A stretch of DNA of 64,000 bases from Hemerocallis citrina. Taxonomy: Eukaryota > Streptophyta > Magnoliopsida > Asparagales > Asphodelaceae. This document shows, piece after piece, positions 1 through 11,043 of this stretch; within the stretch, counting starts at the first letter, position 1; each line of letters begins with the position of its first letter. The notes beneath the pieces were generated by a model, which saw nothing but the letters and a program-made list of their open reading frames with translations, was not told the origin of the DNA and did no database searches. A program made the position numbers and the translations under genes. The DNA is taken from assembly GCA_017893485.1 (NCBI GenBank), contig CM030358.1, forward strand, positions 145,528,393-145,592,392. The letters run 5' to 3'.

Positions 1-900
1 TAAACCTCCGATAATAGCCACTTAAAACCAAGAAACTATGAATTTCCAACACATCTAATGGTTACTTCCCGTCTTTTCACCATTTGTAATTCTCTTCAGA
101 TCCATAAATACGCCTTCAACAGACACAATGTGTCCCAAAATTCACACTTCTCGCCTCCATAATTGGCAATTTACAGACATAGCATACCACTTTCGGCCCC
201 AACCTATCGATCAGTGCTCCACCATACAGCAATTATACACCAAATATCATTCACATATACAATCATACCCTGTCAGTATAAGGGTGAAAGGCCCAATTCG
301 TCAAATTTATAAAAACTGCAGGGATGTTCGCCAGTCCCAAGATATCACTAAAAACTCATATAAGTCATACCGAGTATGAAAAACAATTCCTGAGATCTTT
401 TCTCTCTTCAAAGATTATCTGATAGTACTCGGTGCGCAACTCTAGCCGGGAGATTAGTGGCACTCCCCGCAACTAAATCCATCAAATTATCTATTCTCAA
501 CAATGAATACTTAATAGTCACCTTACTCGGTACACCTTCTCGGTGAATCACCTTCTGTGTTACGGAAACTGTCGGCGCGCCCTACGGCGTATCACTTAAA
601 CTGATATCCTTTATCAAAAACATCTCCTCAAATTCTCTTTCATCTTTTCCATTCCTTAAGTGCTATACACAAGCTGATTTAGAAATTGGAGACATACCAA
701 TTATTAAATCGATCTTGAACTCCAGAGTTCGCTAAGGTGGGAGGGCCAAAAACCTCTTCAAATATATCAAAAATTTTGCAAACCCCATCAACAATCTCAA
801 TCATTGCCTTAGATATTTCCACCAAACCCAACGAGTATAATTTCATCGTCCATGGCATTATATACAATCAAAACTGGGTTTCATCGGGCTGTCTCACCCG
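1..900 (-). pseudogene. Decayed Ty3/gypsy reverse transcriptase (element T)
   Basis: On the minus strand, in shifting frames, I read three relics of a plant gypsy reverse transcriptase in the right order. Near 480-550 is the stretch KYSLLRIDNLMDLVAG, corresponding to the KYPLPRIDDL block. Near 110-180 is LGHIVSVEGVFMDLKRI. At 1-45 is SFLVLSGYYRRF. Stops and frameshifts are frequent, so it is not functional. Further upstream (680-870) is a possible protease-RT linker. No gag could be found between this and the primer site at 1344, so the internal region seems to have lost gag and protease. The element continues left of the window. Confidence 0.6.
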
Positions 901-1343
901 ACTCCTCCCTGCACCATACCCCAACTATACATAAGGCCTTCACAACCAATCAATTTCCCCAATATTGAATAAAACCATAACCACACATCACTCCTCAATC
1001 TATAAAATATACACCTATAGATCATACGTCAAGAGGACCTACACCAGATCTCCTGGGGATAGCCCCTTACGGCACCCAGCAATCAATATAATGGAATACT
1101 CCAATAGTGCGCAAATTCACACCGGAATTTCTACAGAGATCAACCCATATGCAGGGTCATGAAAAATAATGCTGACTCAAAGTCAGACCAAAGTCTAATA
1201 AGGATCGCATCCTTCCATGATATAATCTATTCTTCAATAAAACACCCACGTAAAGTACACTCTCTCTATCTCCGACTAAGCAATGATGAACCCATACTCA
1301 CATGGTAAGATCACTAGGATTAACAAGTTCCTAGTTAACCTAA

Positions 1344-1355
1344 GCTCTGATACCA
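1344..1355 (-). promoter_or_regulatory. Primer-binding site of element T (initiator tRNA-Met)
   Basis: On the minus strand this reads TGGTATCAGAGC, the standard complement of the initiator tRNA-Met 3' end used by plant LTR retrotransposons. It lies three bases inside the LTR edge at 1359. This fixes the element as minus-strand, with its 5' LTR to the right. Confidence 0.85.
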
Positions 1356-2424
1356 AACTGTAACACCCCAAAAGAATTTTTTTCAAAACTAAGTCTCCAA
1401 ATTCAATTCTTTCAATTTCTATATCACTTTGATTATAAACTAAGAAAGTTATATTTCAGGAAAAATTTTGACAGAGTCTCCCCTGTAAATTTTGCCCCGA
1501 AACACAAAAAGCATACGGAATTCTGCTCAAAATTCCGTAGCTCACAAACCACATAATATTTTCATGGGCTCCCCAGGCCAAAATGAGCAGATACATACAG
1601 GCAATATAATATAATGCTCTGGGGGCCAAACTCATAACGGATTATCAAATATCAATTAAAAACTATGAATTTCTTTGAAAAACGAGGTAAAATCTTAGAA
1701 AAATCATTGTAAAACTTACCACAGAGCCTGGTACTCCACGACGAGATGGGTACGGGTCACCAACATACTACACCACCTCACACTATACTCATCATCGTCA
1801 TATACATGCTTATACACTCATAATACAATTTAAATCATAAATTTCACTATTCCTATAACTAAATAATACAAATTTTTTTTTTAAAATAAAAAGTTATACT
1901 ATCACTCCACGCCTCACCTCTGCACTGATGAGAACCTGCAACAGTGGGGAATCTAGGGTAGTCCTCAGACTCCCCTAACCCCCCAAACACTAAGGGGTTA
2001 GCCATTTCTGGTGTGAGTATAGTTATTAATCAAATAACAAATTAAAATAGTATAAAGAAAATAAATTAAACTTACGAATGCCAAATTAAAATAAGGCAAC
2101 CTGAATCTTGAATACGACAACATCATCACTACAATGACATATCAATTTCTCTGCCAAACCTGCATTCACTATTTAATTATCCATAATTTCCCACATTTCA
2201 TAATACACTTCACATCAACCTCGTATATATATGTATATATATTTATCTTACCTTCGCATAATACAATATTCGTCTTTCCACACTTATCGTCATATCAGCA
2301 TTTCACTATTTATATTAATATATCTACATAATGTTATTACATCATTTCTCCAACTCTATTTAGCCATGCGTTTCGTTTACTTATATTATGTCATCAACAC
2401 ACACATTCATCCTGGAAGTTGTGC

Positions 2425-3115
2425 CGAGGCAGGTAGTTCCCGCCATTTCCACGAAAATAGCAGGCGAGTAGTTCCCCGACACACTTCCTAGGTACACAAC
2501 TCATATCACAACATACTTTCTTTAATAACCATTTTCATACCCAATTTCATAATATAGGTATTTATTTTATTCTGTTATAAAAAGTATCACATCATAAATA
2601 TATGCATCTATTCTCATAATACCATCTTCCTTCATATCTTATGACATAATTACCACATCTCATTGCCCATGCAATTTACTCACATTTCATCACATCATTA
2701 ACACATCACTAATTAGAATGCTTATTCACATTTCATCAAAAGCATGTTTTATAGCTCGTTCACATCTCATTTTATCACTTAGTTACTACTCAATCTTACT
2801 GAGAATTAAACTTACTTTCATTTTTACTTATATCTCAAGTTACCATTTATTACATTTTCATTCTTATCAATTTTATACTCGCTTGGTTATGAATTCACCT
2901 CAGTCAACAGCCGTGACGATAAAGATATACGGTCCCACCGTATAGCAGTCAACGGTCCCACCGTGCTGCAGTCAATTACTTTCTTCTTCATTTCCATTAT
3001 TCATTACCAATATCATGCCACTCACCTGCGAATCATGCCAAGGCAGGTAGTTCCCACCATTTCCCCAGAAATAGCGGGCGAGTAGTTCCTTGACACAATT
3101 CCAAGGTGTATCCAC
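2425..3115. repeat. Dispersed duplicate of about 85 bp inside the T LTR
   Basis: Two diverged copies of a GC-richer segment lie near 2425-2505 and 3037-3115 in otherwise AT-rich LTR sequence. Both contain AGGCAGGTAGTTCCC, then a CATTTCC...AAATAGC block and GCGAGTAGTTCC. No coding potential is apparent. Confidence 0.6.
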
Positions 3116-3480
3116 TCAAATCATCATGTATTTTACTATAATAATCATTCTCATTTCACAATTACTACATACTATTCATATTAACACACGTCTCTCTTTT
3201 ACTCTTTTCATTTTAAATTAACCACATACTGCATTTTATCCACAACTACTTTCTTTCACACTCGCAATTCACATTACACTTTCCACTTTCTTTACTATCA
3301 CATTTATCATTAACACTTATTTATTTTATTAGTTTGTCGACCAGTGAGCCACAGTATCCCAACATACTGAAAGCCGACAGCCCAGTAAACACGCGGTCCG
3401 ATGCTCTCCCAGAGTCTTACTCGTCCGAGGCTACGTCTTCCTCCTAGCAGAACTAGCGAGGGAACACAGCACTCCTAGTC

Positions 3481-3758
3481 CCACTAGGGTGCCTCCTCGC
3501 GACGTCTGTCATCGAGGGAAAAACCACAATCCCCTAGTCCCACTAGGGTACTTCCTCCCAGCCGAAGCCAGCGAGGTAAACACTCACCACTGGTCCCACC
3601 AGGGTGCTTCCTCGCGACGTCTGTCATCGAGGGAAAAATCACAATCCCCTAGTCCCACTAGGGTACTTCCTCCCAGCCGAAGCCAGCGAGGTAAACACTC
3701 ACCACTGGTCCCACCAGGGTGCTTCCTCGCGACAGCTGTCATCGAGGGAAAACCGGGC
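3481..3758. repeat. 115-bp tandem repeat, about 2.4 copies, in the T LTR
   Basis: The block CCTCGCGAC.TCTGTCATCG recurs at 3495, 3610 and 3725, a constant period of 115 bp. Each unit also contains the near-palindromes CTAGTCCCACTAG and CTGGTCCCACCAG. It is a local GC-rich island within an AT-rich LTR. The surrounding 1400-5570 is AT-rich non-coding LTR sequence. Confidence 0.8.
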
Positions 3759-5570
3759 CTCAAGCCGATAGCTTGGGCGATAAAAATCACTTACCCCAAA
3801 CATAGTTTGGGTCCACTTACCCCAAGCCGGTCCTTGGGTGTTAGGAGGTCTAGCCCAAACCCCCAGGATTGCTGTAGGTACTGGTCAACAAAGCCATCTG
3901 TTATTAGCATTAATCATCTTATCTTTTCATCTTACTAAATCAACATAAAGCATCACAACTTTTACTTAAACAATTGCCACATTCTTAACTTTAATCATGT
4001 GAATTAATAACACATTTAATTAATGCTTACCATCTTATCTTTTATCTTACAATTCGATGCACATCTGATGTCCACGATATTGATTATCATCTCGTTGTAT
4101 CATATATATATATATATGCATACACCATGTCATTTATCATAGAAACCATCATGTTATTTAATTTACCATAACATCACCCATTATGAATACCATGCTATTC
4201 GCTACTTCATTAAATCACCCATAAACATACCCCAAGTTACATCGTAAATAAAAGAATTATAGGACGTTAGTCTGTATCGTAAGCGTATCAAAATATATAA
4301 CCCATCACAGAATAAACCATCACAGAGTAATATCATATTATTGCCCATTATTTCACTTCGAACATAATTAAAATGTAAACACGTATCCAATTATTAATTT
4401 CATCCACTATTGCATCACACGTCATAATCATCTATATATATACTACAAATATACCCCACACATGCGGGTGTCCCAGACAAAGGGGCCAAAATCACTTATT
4501 TCCTGTAATTAAATCTCATAATATCCAATTATAGCATACTAAGTCATACACCTTATTTCATGCAAGTAAAATTACCTATAAGGGTCTATATGTCCCAAAA
4601 CATGCATTATAAATACACGAGTTTCCAACACCTGATCACAATCACTAATTTCGTCTAATTACATCATATAACCTCCATCCATAACATGCTAGCCCATACA
4701 CAAGGCTCTGCATATGCCAAATTACCTATATCGGCCTATATACCCAAAAACATGCACGAAACATGCACGGGGCAAAAATATGCATAAACAATTCAATATA
4801 TTAGTCTTTATACTTCAACACGTCACATTAACCCATAATATAGGTTTTATATACTTAAAATAGTTAATTTCATCAAATATCTCAAAATCCCATTTTCGGA
4901 CCTTAAAAATCCGTATTTTCCGGAAAATTGAATTTTTAGCATAACTTCTATCAAGTGTATCGAAATGCCACGAAATTTGGCCACAATATAGAATATACCT
5001 AATTACAACATACTCACCTGACGACTCGAGCAAACGATGTCCCACGTCCGCCGTGTAGCCAGTCGAAGTTCGACTTTTTCCTCCTAATTGAAAAATTATA
5101 GAACCGATTAGTTTAAAGCTCAAAACTCGACCTACGGATCTCCAAATTTGAATCCGTCTTCACCCACACGTTACAAATGACCTAAGTAGCCGAGCTACAT
5201 CGACGGATTTCGAATTTGGGTCCCCATACAAACATTCCCTTATTGATCGGAGGCTTTCTAATAAGAAAAATTCGTATTTTCTAATTTCTTCAATCCTCTT
5301 TTTCCTAATCTCATATATTAGGATTAATAATAATAATGAGACTCAACTACACCACCGAACTCATCAAATTCTCACCTCTATATCGCGCGGGCATTTCACC
5401 GAACACCCGGCGTGCACTTTTCGCCTATAATTTATTTCACTCAATTTAATTGAGCTGGAAGCCTATAAAAATCATCCTAAATTTATATTAATCCTTGCAT
5501 GATACTCTACACCCTCATATGCATTTTCTTTAATTATTTGGATCGAGTTTTCTATCCGATTTCATAAACT

Positions 5571-6142
5571 CTATAATTCGAGTCTATACCAAAATCACTA
5601 CTCCTCATTTTATTCTAATGACTCACTACAATTTTTACCACCATACCAGAGATAATTCTTATATATATATATATCTCTATTTTACAAACCCAAAACCCTC
5701 ATTTACTAACAAATTGCAATTTCTCTAACAACCCACTAATTTCCCAAATCTACCACTTCCAACACTTCTAAATCTCTCTACCATCATAATCCTACTCAAT
5801 AAAACTAACCACAATAAATTTTATACAAATAAATAAAATAGGGTATACCTTTTCACTACTCCTATAATTCGAGTCTATACCAAAATCACTACTCCTCATT
5901 TTATTCTAATGACTCACTACAATTTTTACCACCATACCAGAGATAATTCTTATATATATATATCTCTATTTTACAAACCCAAAACCCTCATTTACTAACA
6001 AATTGCAATTTCTCTAACAACCCACTAATTTCCCAAATCTACCACTTCCAACACTTCTAAATCTCTCTCCCATCATAATCCTACTCAATAAAACTAACCA
6101 CAATAAATTTTATACAAATAAATAAAATAGGGTATACCTTTT
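5571..6142. repeat. Tandem duplication of about 290 bp in the T LTR
   Basis: A segment starting CTATAATTCGAGTC at 5571 is repeated head to tail from 5862. The copies look almost identical: the visible differences are a slightly shorter TA run and one base substitution. The near identity implies a recent duplication. It lies about 200 bp from the probable LTR promoter. Confidence 0.85.
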
Positions 6143-6339
6143 TGGAATCCTTTCGGAAATCCGATGCTACCACGTTGTAGAGAACCCTTCAATTAGCCTA
6201 TTCCCCAATTTAATTTGGATTTTGCGAAGGAACGAAGTGGATTTAAGGAGAGAGAGAGAGAGGCCGAATGGTGGGTTCGGCTGGCTTCGATCGGGAGAGA
6301 AAAGAACCGAGAAGAAGAAGAAGAATGGGGGGGGGGTTT

Positions 6340-6510
6340 ATAAGAAAATAATTTCCGAACTGATCCACTGTGGAAAATATTTACCAAACTGGTCCACTTT
6401 CGAAAATATTTACCCAAAGTTAGTCCATAACTGGTCCACTTTCGAAAATATTTGGGTTGAGGACAAATTACACTAAGGTGTTCTCCCATTATAGTAGTAG
6501 AGATAAAATT
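6340..6510 (-). repeat. Segment shared with 21548-21720, Helitron-like 5' end
   Basis: On the minus strand this segment starts ATCTCTACTACTATAATGGG and contains repeated GGTAAATATTTTCGAAAGTG blocks. The same order of blocks occurs on the plus strand at 21548-21720, inside a different LTR. The TCTCTACTA start resembles plant Helitron 5' ends. No clear 3' end with a CTRR hairpin was found here, so the class is tentative. Confidence 0.4.
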
Positions 6511-6662
6511 ATAATAATAATAATATTTTTATAAATGGATATTTACAAATAGACCCCTAGACCTCCAAAATATTTCAAGTAAACCCCAACTCTTTTCTTT
6601 AATAGCACCAACAATACAAAATACATTGCAATTATCTTGCAATAATCCTTCAAAATTATAAA

Positions 6663-6671
6663 ATAAAATAA
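6663..6671. repeat. Left 9-bp target site duplication of the MULE
   Basis: ATAAAATAA directly precedes the left terminal inverted repeat and is matched exactly by 14271-14279 directly after the right one. Nine bases is the Mutator-superfamily target duplication length. The exact match argues for a fairly recent insertion. Confidence 0.95.
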
Positions 6672-6866
6672 GGCAAAATTTAAAAAAACAGCACAAAAGT
6701 TTGGATCTGTTTAAAAAAACAGCACAAAAGTTTCACTTTTTAAAAAAACAGCACAATCTTTAATTTTGAGCTGACAGAGTTAACAAACTGTTAACTCCCT
6801 TATACGTGCACTGCACGTACGTACAGGAAATCTCCAAAATACCCCCTACAGCCATCGATTCCTTCC
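6672..6866 (+). repeat. Left terminal inverted repeat of the MULE
   Basis: This matches the reverse complement of about 14075-14270 with few differences. It contains three direct copies of AAAAAAACAGCACAA (near 6682, 6713 and 6742), which are candidate transposase-binding sites. It also has a palindrome, TACGTGCA-C-TGCACGTA, at 6803-6819. The probable first exon of the transposase transcript begins in or just after it. A candidate splice donor, GAAG|GTTAG, lies at about 7162. Confidence 0.9.
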
Positions 6867-7376
6867 TCTCCCTCTTCTTCCCCATTTACCGAGCGGTAAA
6901 AAAAAAAACCCCCGATCGGCAGAAAACCCTAATTTACCCAGCGGTAAAAAAACCCCCAAATCGGAGAAGACCCTATTGCGGAGCCTGTTGTCGACATTAG
7001 ATCCGCGGTGAGAAAGCCCTACCACTGAAAGCCCCAAATTGTCGACATTAGAGACGCGGTGAATCATTCGAAGGTGCCGAGTCTGTTGGGTTGCAAAGCT
7101 GTCGAAAGTTGGAATTTGTCAGGGTGTTTTGTGATCGATTCGCAGTTGAGCCATCGACGAAGGTTAGTTCTACTATTTTTTCCGTTAGTTAATTTGGTTT
7201 CATTATATTTGGTGGGTTATGTATTATGAATATTTTTTGAATTTGATAATAATCTATTGTGGGGGACCATTGTTGTGGGGGACCATTGTTTGAATTTAGA
7301 AAGAAATATGAATAATGTTGTGAGTGTTGGTCTGATCTCATTTGTTAAATCAAATAATTGGATGTGATGCAGGACA

Positions 7377-10300
7377 ATGCTAAACCTAAACATCCAGTGC
7401 AGTGGGTATTTTGTGAAGAATCGCACTTGGAAATACGTGGGAGGGAAGAAGGGGAGATATAGATTCCTCATCCCCGAATTGACCAGATGGGAAGGGTTGA
7501 AGTACATCTTGAAGACGGTGTGTGATTACAATGAGTCACATCATGTGTACTACAAAATTGGAGTAGGGGATTTTGCCTACAATTTCACATTGGTAGATGA
7601 TGATGCCAAAACTAAGGAGATGTGGGATGAACACAATGTGGAACCCGAAGTTGGTGAAGTGTATTTGTATGTTGATAATCGAACGGGTGTCGTAGAACAA
7701 ACCAGCATTGTTGATGTGGAGATGGAAGGTAAGTTATATATGTATATTGTTCAATAACTGTACGTAAATGTTAATTTGAATTAATGTGCTAATATATCTA
7801 TATTCTCTCGTTGGAATTGGATAACTTTGCAGATGATATTACCCTCGTAGAAGAGCCTATCGAAGTTGTCACGATTGTTGATGATTCGCAGTTGAGCGGA
7901 GTGGAACAAACCGGCGTTGAGGTTGTGGGCATGGAAGGTATTTTTTTGTTGCTAATCTTATTCGACAACCTTGCATAATATTTTGGATATGTTCAAGATT
8001 GCAATATATGTATCTTATCTTGTTGGACTTTGAAAACTTTGTAGGTGATGTTCCAAGTGAAGGAAAACCTATAGAAGTTGCTTCGATTGTTGGTGATACA
8101 CAGCTAGCGGTGGAACACTCTGGCAATGTGGTTGTGGAGTCGCAAGGTAATTTTTTCTTGTTTTGTAAACAATCCATACACTGTTGTTTTCAAATAATGT
8201 ACTAGTATATGTGTCTTATCTTTTTGGAATTTGCTAAATTTGCAGATGATATTACGATCGAAGATAAACATATGGAAGTTGTAACGATGATTGATGATAC
8301 ACAGTTGGGGGAAGTGGAACACACCAGCCTTGAGGTTGTGGAGATGGAAGGTAAATTTTTATGTAATTTTATCTACATCCCTGCATACTCTTTTGTTTTT
8401 CAAACAATGTTCTAATATTTGTATGTTCTCTTGCTGGATTTCGAAAAATTTGTAGCTGATATTCCAATGCGAGGAGACCCTACCGAAGTTGCGACATCTA
8501 GTGTACCCTCTGGTAGTTCCAGCCAGTATACATTTGTACATGAGGCTCAAGTAAATGTCAGCATGGGTGGGAGACATGGAGGTGGTAGGCCATCTACTTC
8601 AAGGTATAAAGTAGAGGAGAAATTTTGTGGAGAAGAATGTGATGTTCCCTATTTGGATTCCGACTATGCTGATAGTGAGGAACTGGGAGATGTAGTCAGC
8701 TCAGATGATGACACTCTGGGGAATATACAGTACAATGAAGAGAGACATCTGGCGGATCCAGTGATCCTAGTAGGTATGGAGTTCCCACACGCGCGAGATT
8801 TTCGAGCATGTGTACGAGAGTGGGCAATTAGGAATGGTTATGATCTTTTTTGGAGAAGAAATACTTCGGTGAGGATTACAGTAGAATGTGCATCTCAGAA
8901 TGGGTGTCCTTTCTACGTTGGAGGTGCATGGAAAGAAGCCGCCAGGGTATTTAGGATTGTTTCTCTTTGTGAAGAGCATACTTGTGAGAGGGGAATGGAG
9001 AACAGTCAAGTGAGTGCTCCTTGGCTAGCTAACAAGTACCTGGAGTCGTTTCGAGATGATCCAACATGGAATGTTAATGCCTTCATTTCAGCGGTGAATA
9101 GAGATTACGGTGTGACCATAAACAAACAAACGGCTTATAGGGCAAGGAGAATGGCCATTGATGAGGTGGATGGGAAGCATGTGGAGCAGTATCGTAGACT
9201 ATGGGATTATGCGAACGAAATGTTGAAGAAAATGCCGGATACTGCAGTAGTAATCAAAACCGAGGAGATTGTAGGTTGTGAGGATAGAAGATTTGGTGGC
9301 ATGTTTGTGTGTTTTGGCGCACTTGTGAAGGGAATGTTGAACGGATGTCGGAAGATAATTGGGATGGACGGTTGTCATTTGAAAACCGTCTCTGGTGGTG
9401 TGTTATTGACGGCGTGTTCAAGAGATCCCAACAATCAAATGTGGCCAATTGCATGGGCGGTGGTCGGCGTAGAGAACAAGGAGACATGGACTTGGTTTTT
9501 GAATAACTTGATAGAAGCAATAGGGGTCGTATCACTGCGGGGATGGACCTTCATTTCGGATAGACAAAAGGTACTTATTCTTCTCGGTAATTTAATTCCT
9601 TAAATAATATACTTACTAAGTATCGTGAGATGTTACTTTGAAATCTTCTTCTATTGCAGGGGTTACTGGAGACATTTAAGGAGCTAGTTCCCGAGGCTCA
9701 AATCAGGTACTGTGTACGGCATTTATATGCCAACTTTGCAAAGAAGTTTAGGGGGCTAGACCTAAAGGGTCATCTATGGGCTGCGGCGAGGTCGTACACA
9801 AAGCATGGGTGGGAGACTTCAATGAAGGCCATGAGCAATGTAGATGAGGAGGCCGCAAAGTGGTGGATGGATGTAGGTCCAGAGAAATGGGCAAGGTCAC
9901 ACTTTCAAGACTCCAACAAATGTGATCTACTTTGCAACAATATATGCGAAGCATGGAACAAGTACATTATGGAGGCCAGAGATTGCCCAATAATCACTAT
10001 GTTGGAAAAAATCAGGCGTTTGGTTATGGTGAGATTGCAGAAGAAAAGGGAGATGATTGAAAAGTACACTGGAATTGTCACTCCAAAGATCAGAGAAAAA
10101 TTGAGGTCACAGTATCAAAGGTCTAGAGCTTGTTTTATATTTAGATCATCAGAAAGTAAGTACGAGATAATGGAGCATGGGACCAATTTCGGGGTCGACT
10201 TGGAAGCAAGATCATGCGACTGTGGAGAGTGGCAATTGAGTGGGGTGGTGTGCAGGCATGCGTTGGTCTGCCTGAACAATGCAAGGAAGAATGTTGAGGA

Positions 10301-11043
10301 GTACTGCGACACAAGCTATAGTAGGAGTACGTATCTGAAAGTGTACGAAGGTACCTTTTTTTTGTTTTAGTACCAACTACTTATTTTAGCATCTGATACC
10401 ATCAAGTTTCGTTAGTTTTCAATTTGTTAACTCTGTTTTTTTTGCAGGCACCATAGACCCAATTCCAAACTCCTTACTTTGGGACAAGTTGGAATATGCG
10501 CGGATACTCCCCCCTAAAATGAGAAGAGCGGCAGGTAGACCACCAAAAGCTAGGAAGAAAGACCCTGATGAGTCAAAGAAAAAAATCTCAGGAGTCCAAG
10601 CTAGCATGCAAAGAGCAGGCAGGGGTGGGTATAAACTGAAATGTACAAGGTGTCAACAATTTGGGCACAATATTAGAAGTTGCAAAAATGAAGCGGCACC
10701 ACCGCCACCACCACCAGAAAGATCCCCCAATAAGGGTGGAAGACCTAAGGGTAATAGAACAGATGAGGTGGTAAGTAGGATAAGGAAGACATTAGCTAAT
10801 CTTGGAGGAGGAGAGGTTGGAAATGAAGCTAGTGGTAGTGGTGTAGGTAGAGTTATCCATCGTGGAAAGTCTTCTGGAAGTACAGCTGATGCTAATCCAC
10901 TGGGATTTGGTACCGGTAAGAAGAAGTGTGGGAGAAAAAGGAAGGAGAAGGAGCCATATGTGCAAGGAAGTCAACATAAGAAGCAAAAGGCAAGTGTACG
11001 AAACAATTTTATATTGGAAGAATTAGATCATACAAAGGCTTAA
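7377..11043 (+). CDS. MULE transposase (MuDR-A-like), seven coding exons
   Basis: Predicted exons are 7377-7728, 7833-7937, 8045-8146, 8246-8350, 8456-9570, 9660-10350 and 10448-11043. All introns are GT-AG, the phases agree, and the total is about 1021 codons with no internal stop. The ATG at 7377 follows a splice acceptor, so an upstream leader intron (about 7163-7372) is likely. The N-terminal domain (residues 1-117) resembles PB1-like domains of plant MULE proteins. A DNA-binding region lies around residues 330-400. The catalytic core has Asp526 (MDGCHLK), Asp590 (FISDRQK) and probable Glu690 (CEAWNKY). A SWIM zinc finger (CDC...CRH) starts near 779 and a CCHC knuckle (CTRCQQFGHNIRSC) at 889. 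The protein should act in the nucleus, cutting at the TIRs. Intactness suggests recent or present activity. Confidence 0.88.
7689..8500 (+). repeat. Tandem array of small repeated exons inside the transposase gene
   Basis: Exons 2, 3 and 4 (105, 102 and 105 nt) each encode a variant of one 34-35 residue unit: an acidic start (DDIT or DVPS), then EVVT.V.DTQL, then VEHT..EVVEMEG. The end of exon 1 and the start of exon 5 carry matching half-units. The introns between them are also related, each with a TTTGCAG- or TTTGTAG-like acceptor, so the repeat period is about 210 bp of exon plus intron. Every unit is phase 1 on both sides, so units can be gained, lost or skipped without shifting the frame. 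Confidence 0.85.

Noticed and set aside
3489..3938. 149-residue open frame with a repeated PPRDV/SRREKSQS pattern
   Set aside because: It is produced by the 115-bp tandem repeat within the T LTR; no start context, domain or conservation.
4080..4120. TA-rich microsatellites (also near 5660 and 5955) as possible matrix-attachment or origin sequences
   Set aside because: Short dinucleotide runs are common in AT-rich plant LTRs; nothing else supports a function.
4815..5123. 102-residue minus-strand frame in the T LTR
   Set aside because: AT-rich, no domain recognised, within LTR sequence; likely chance.
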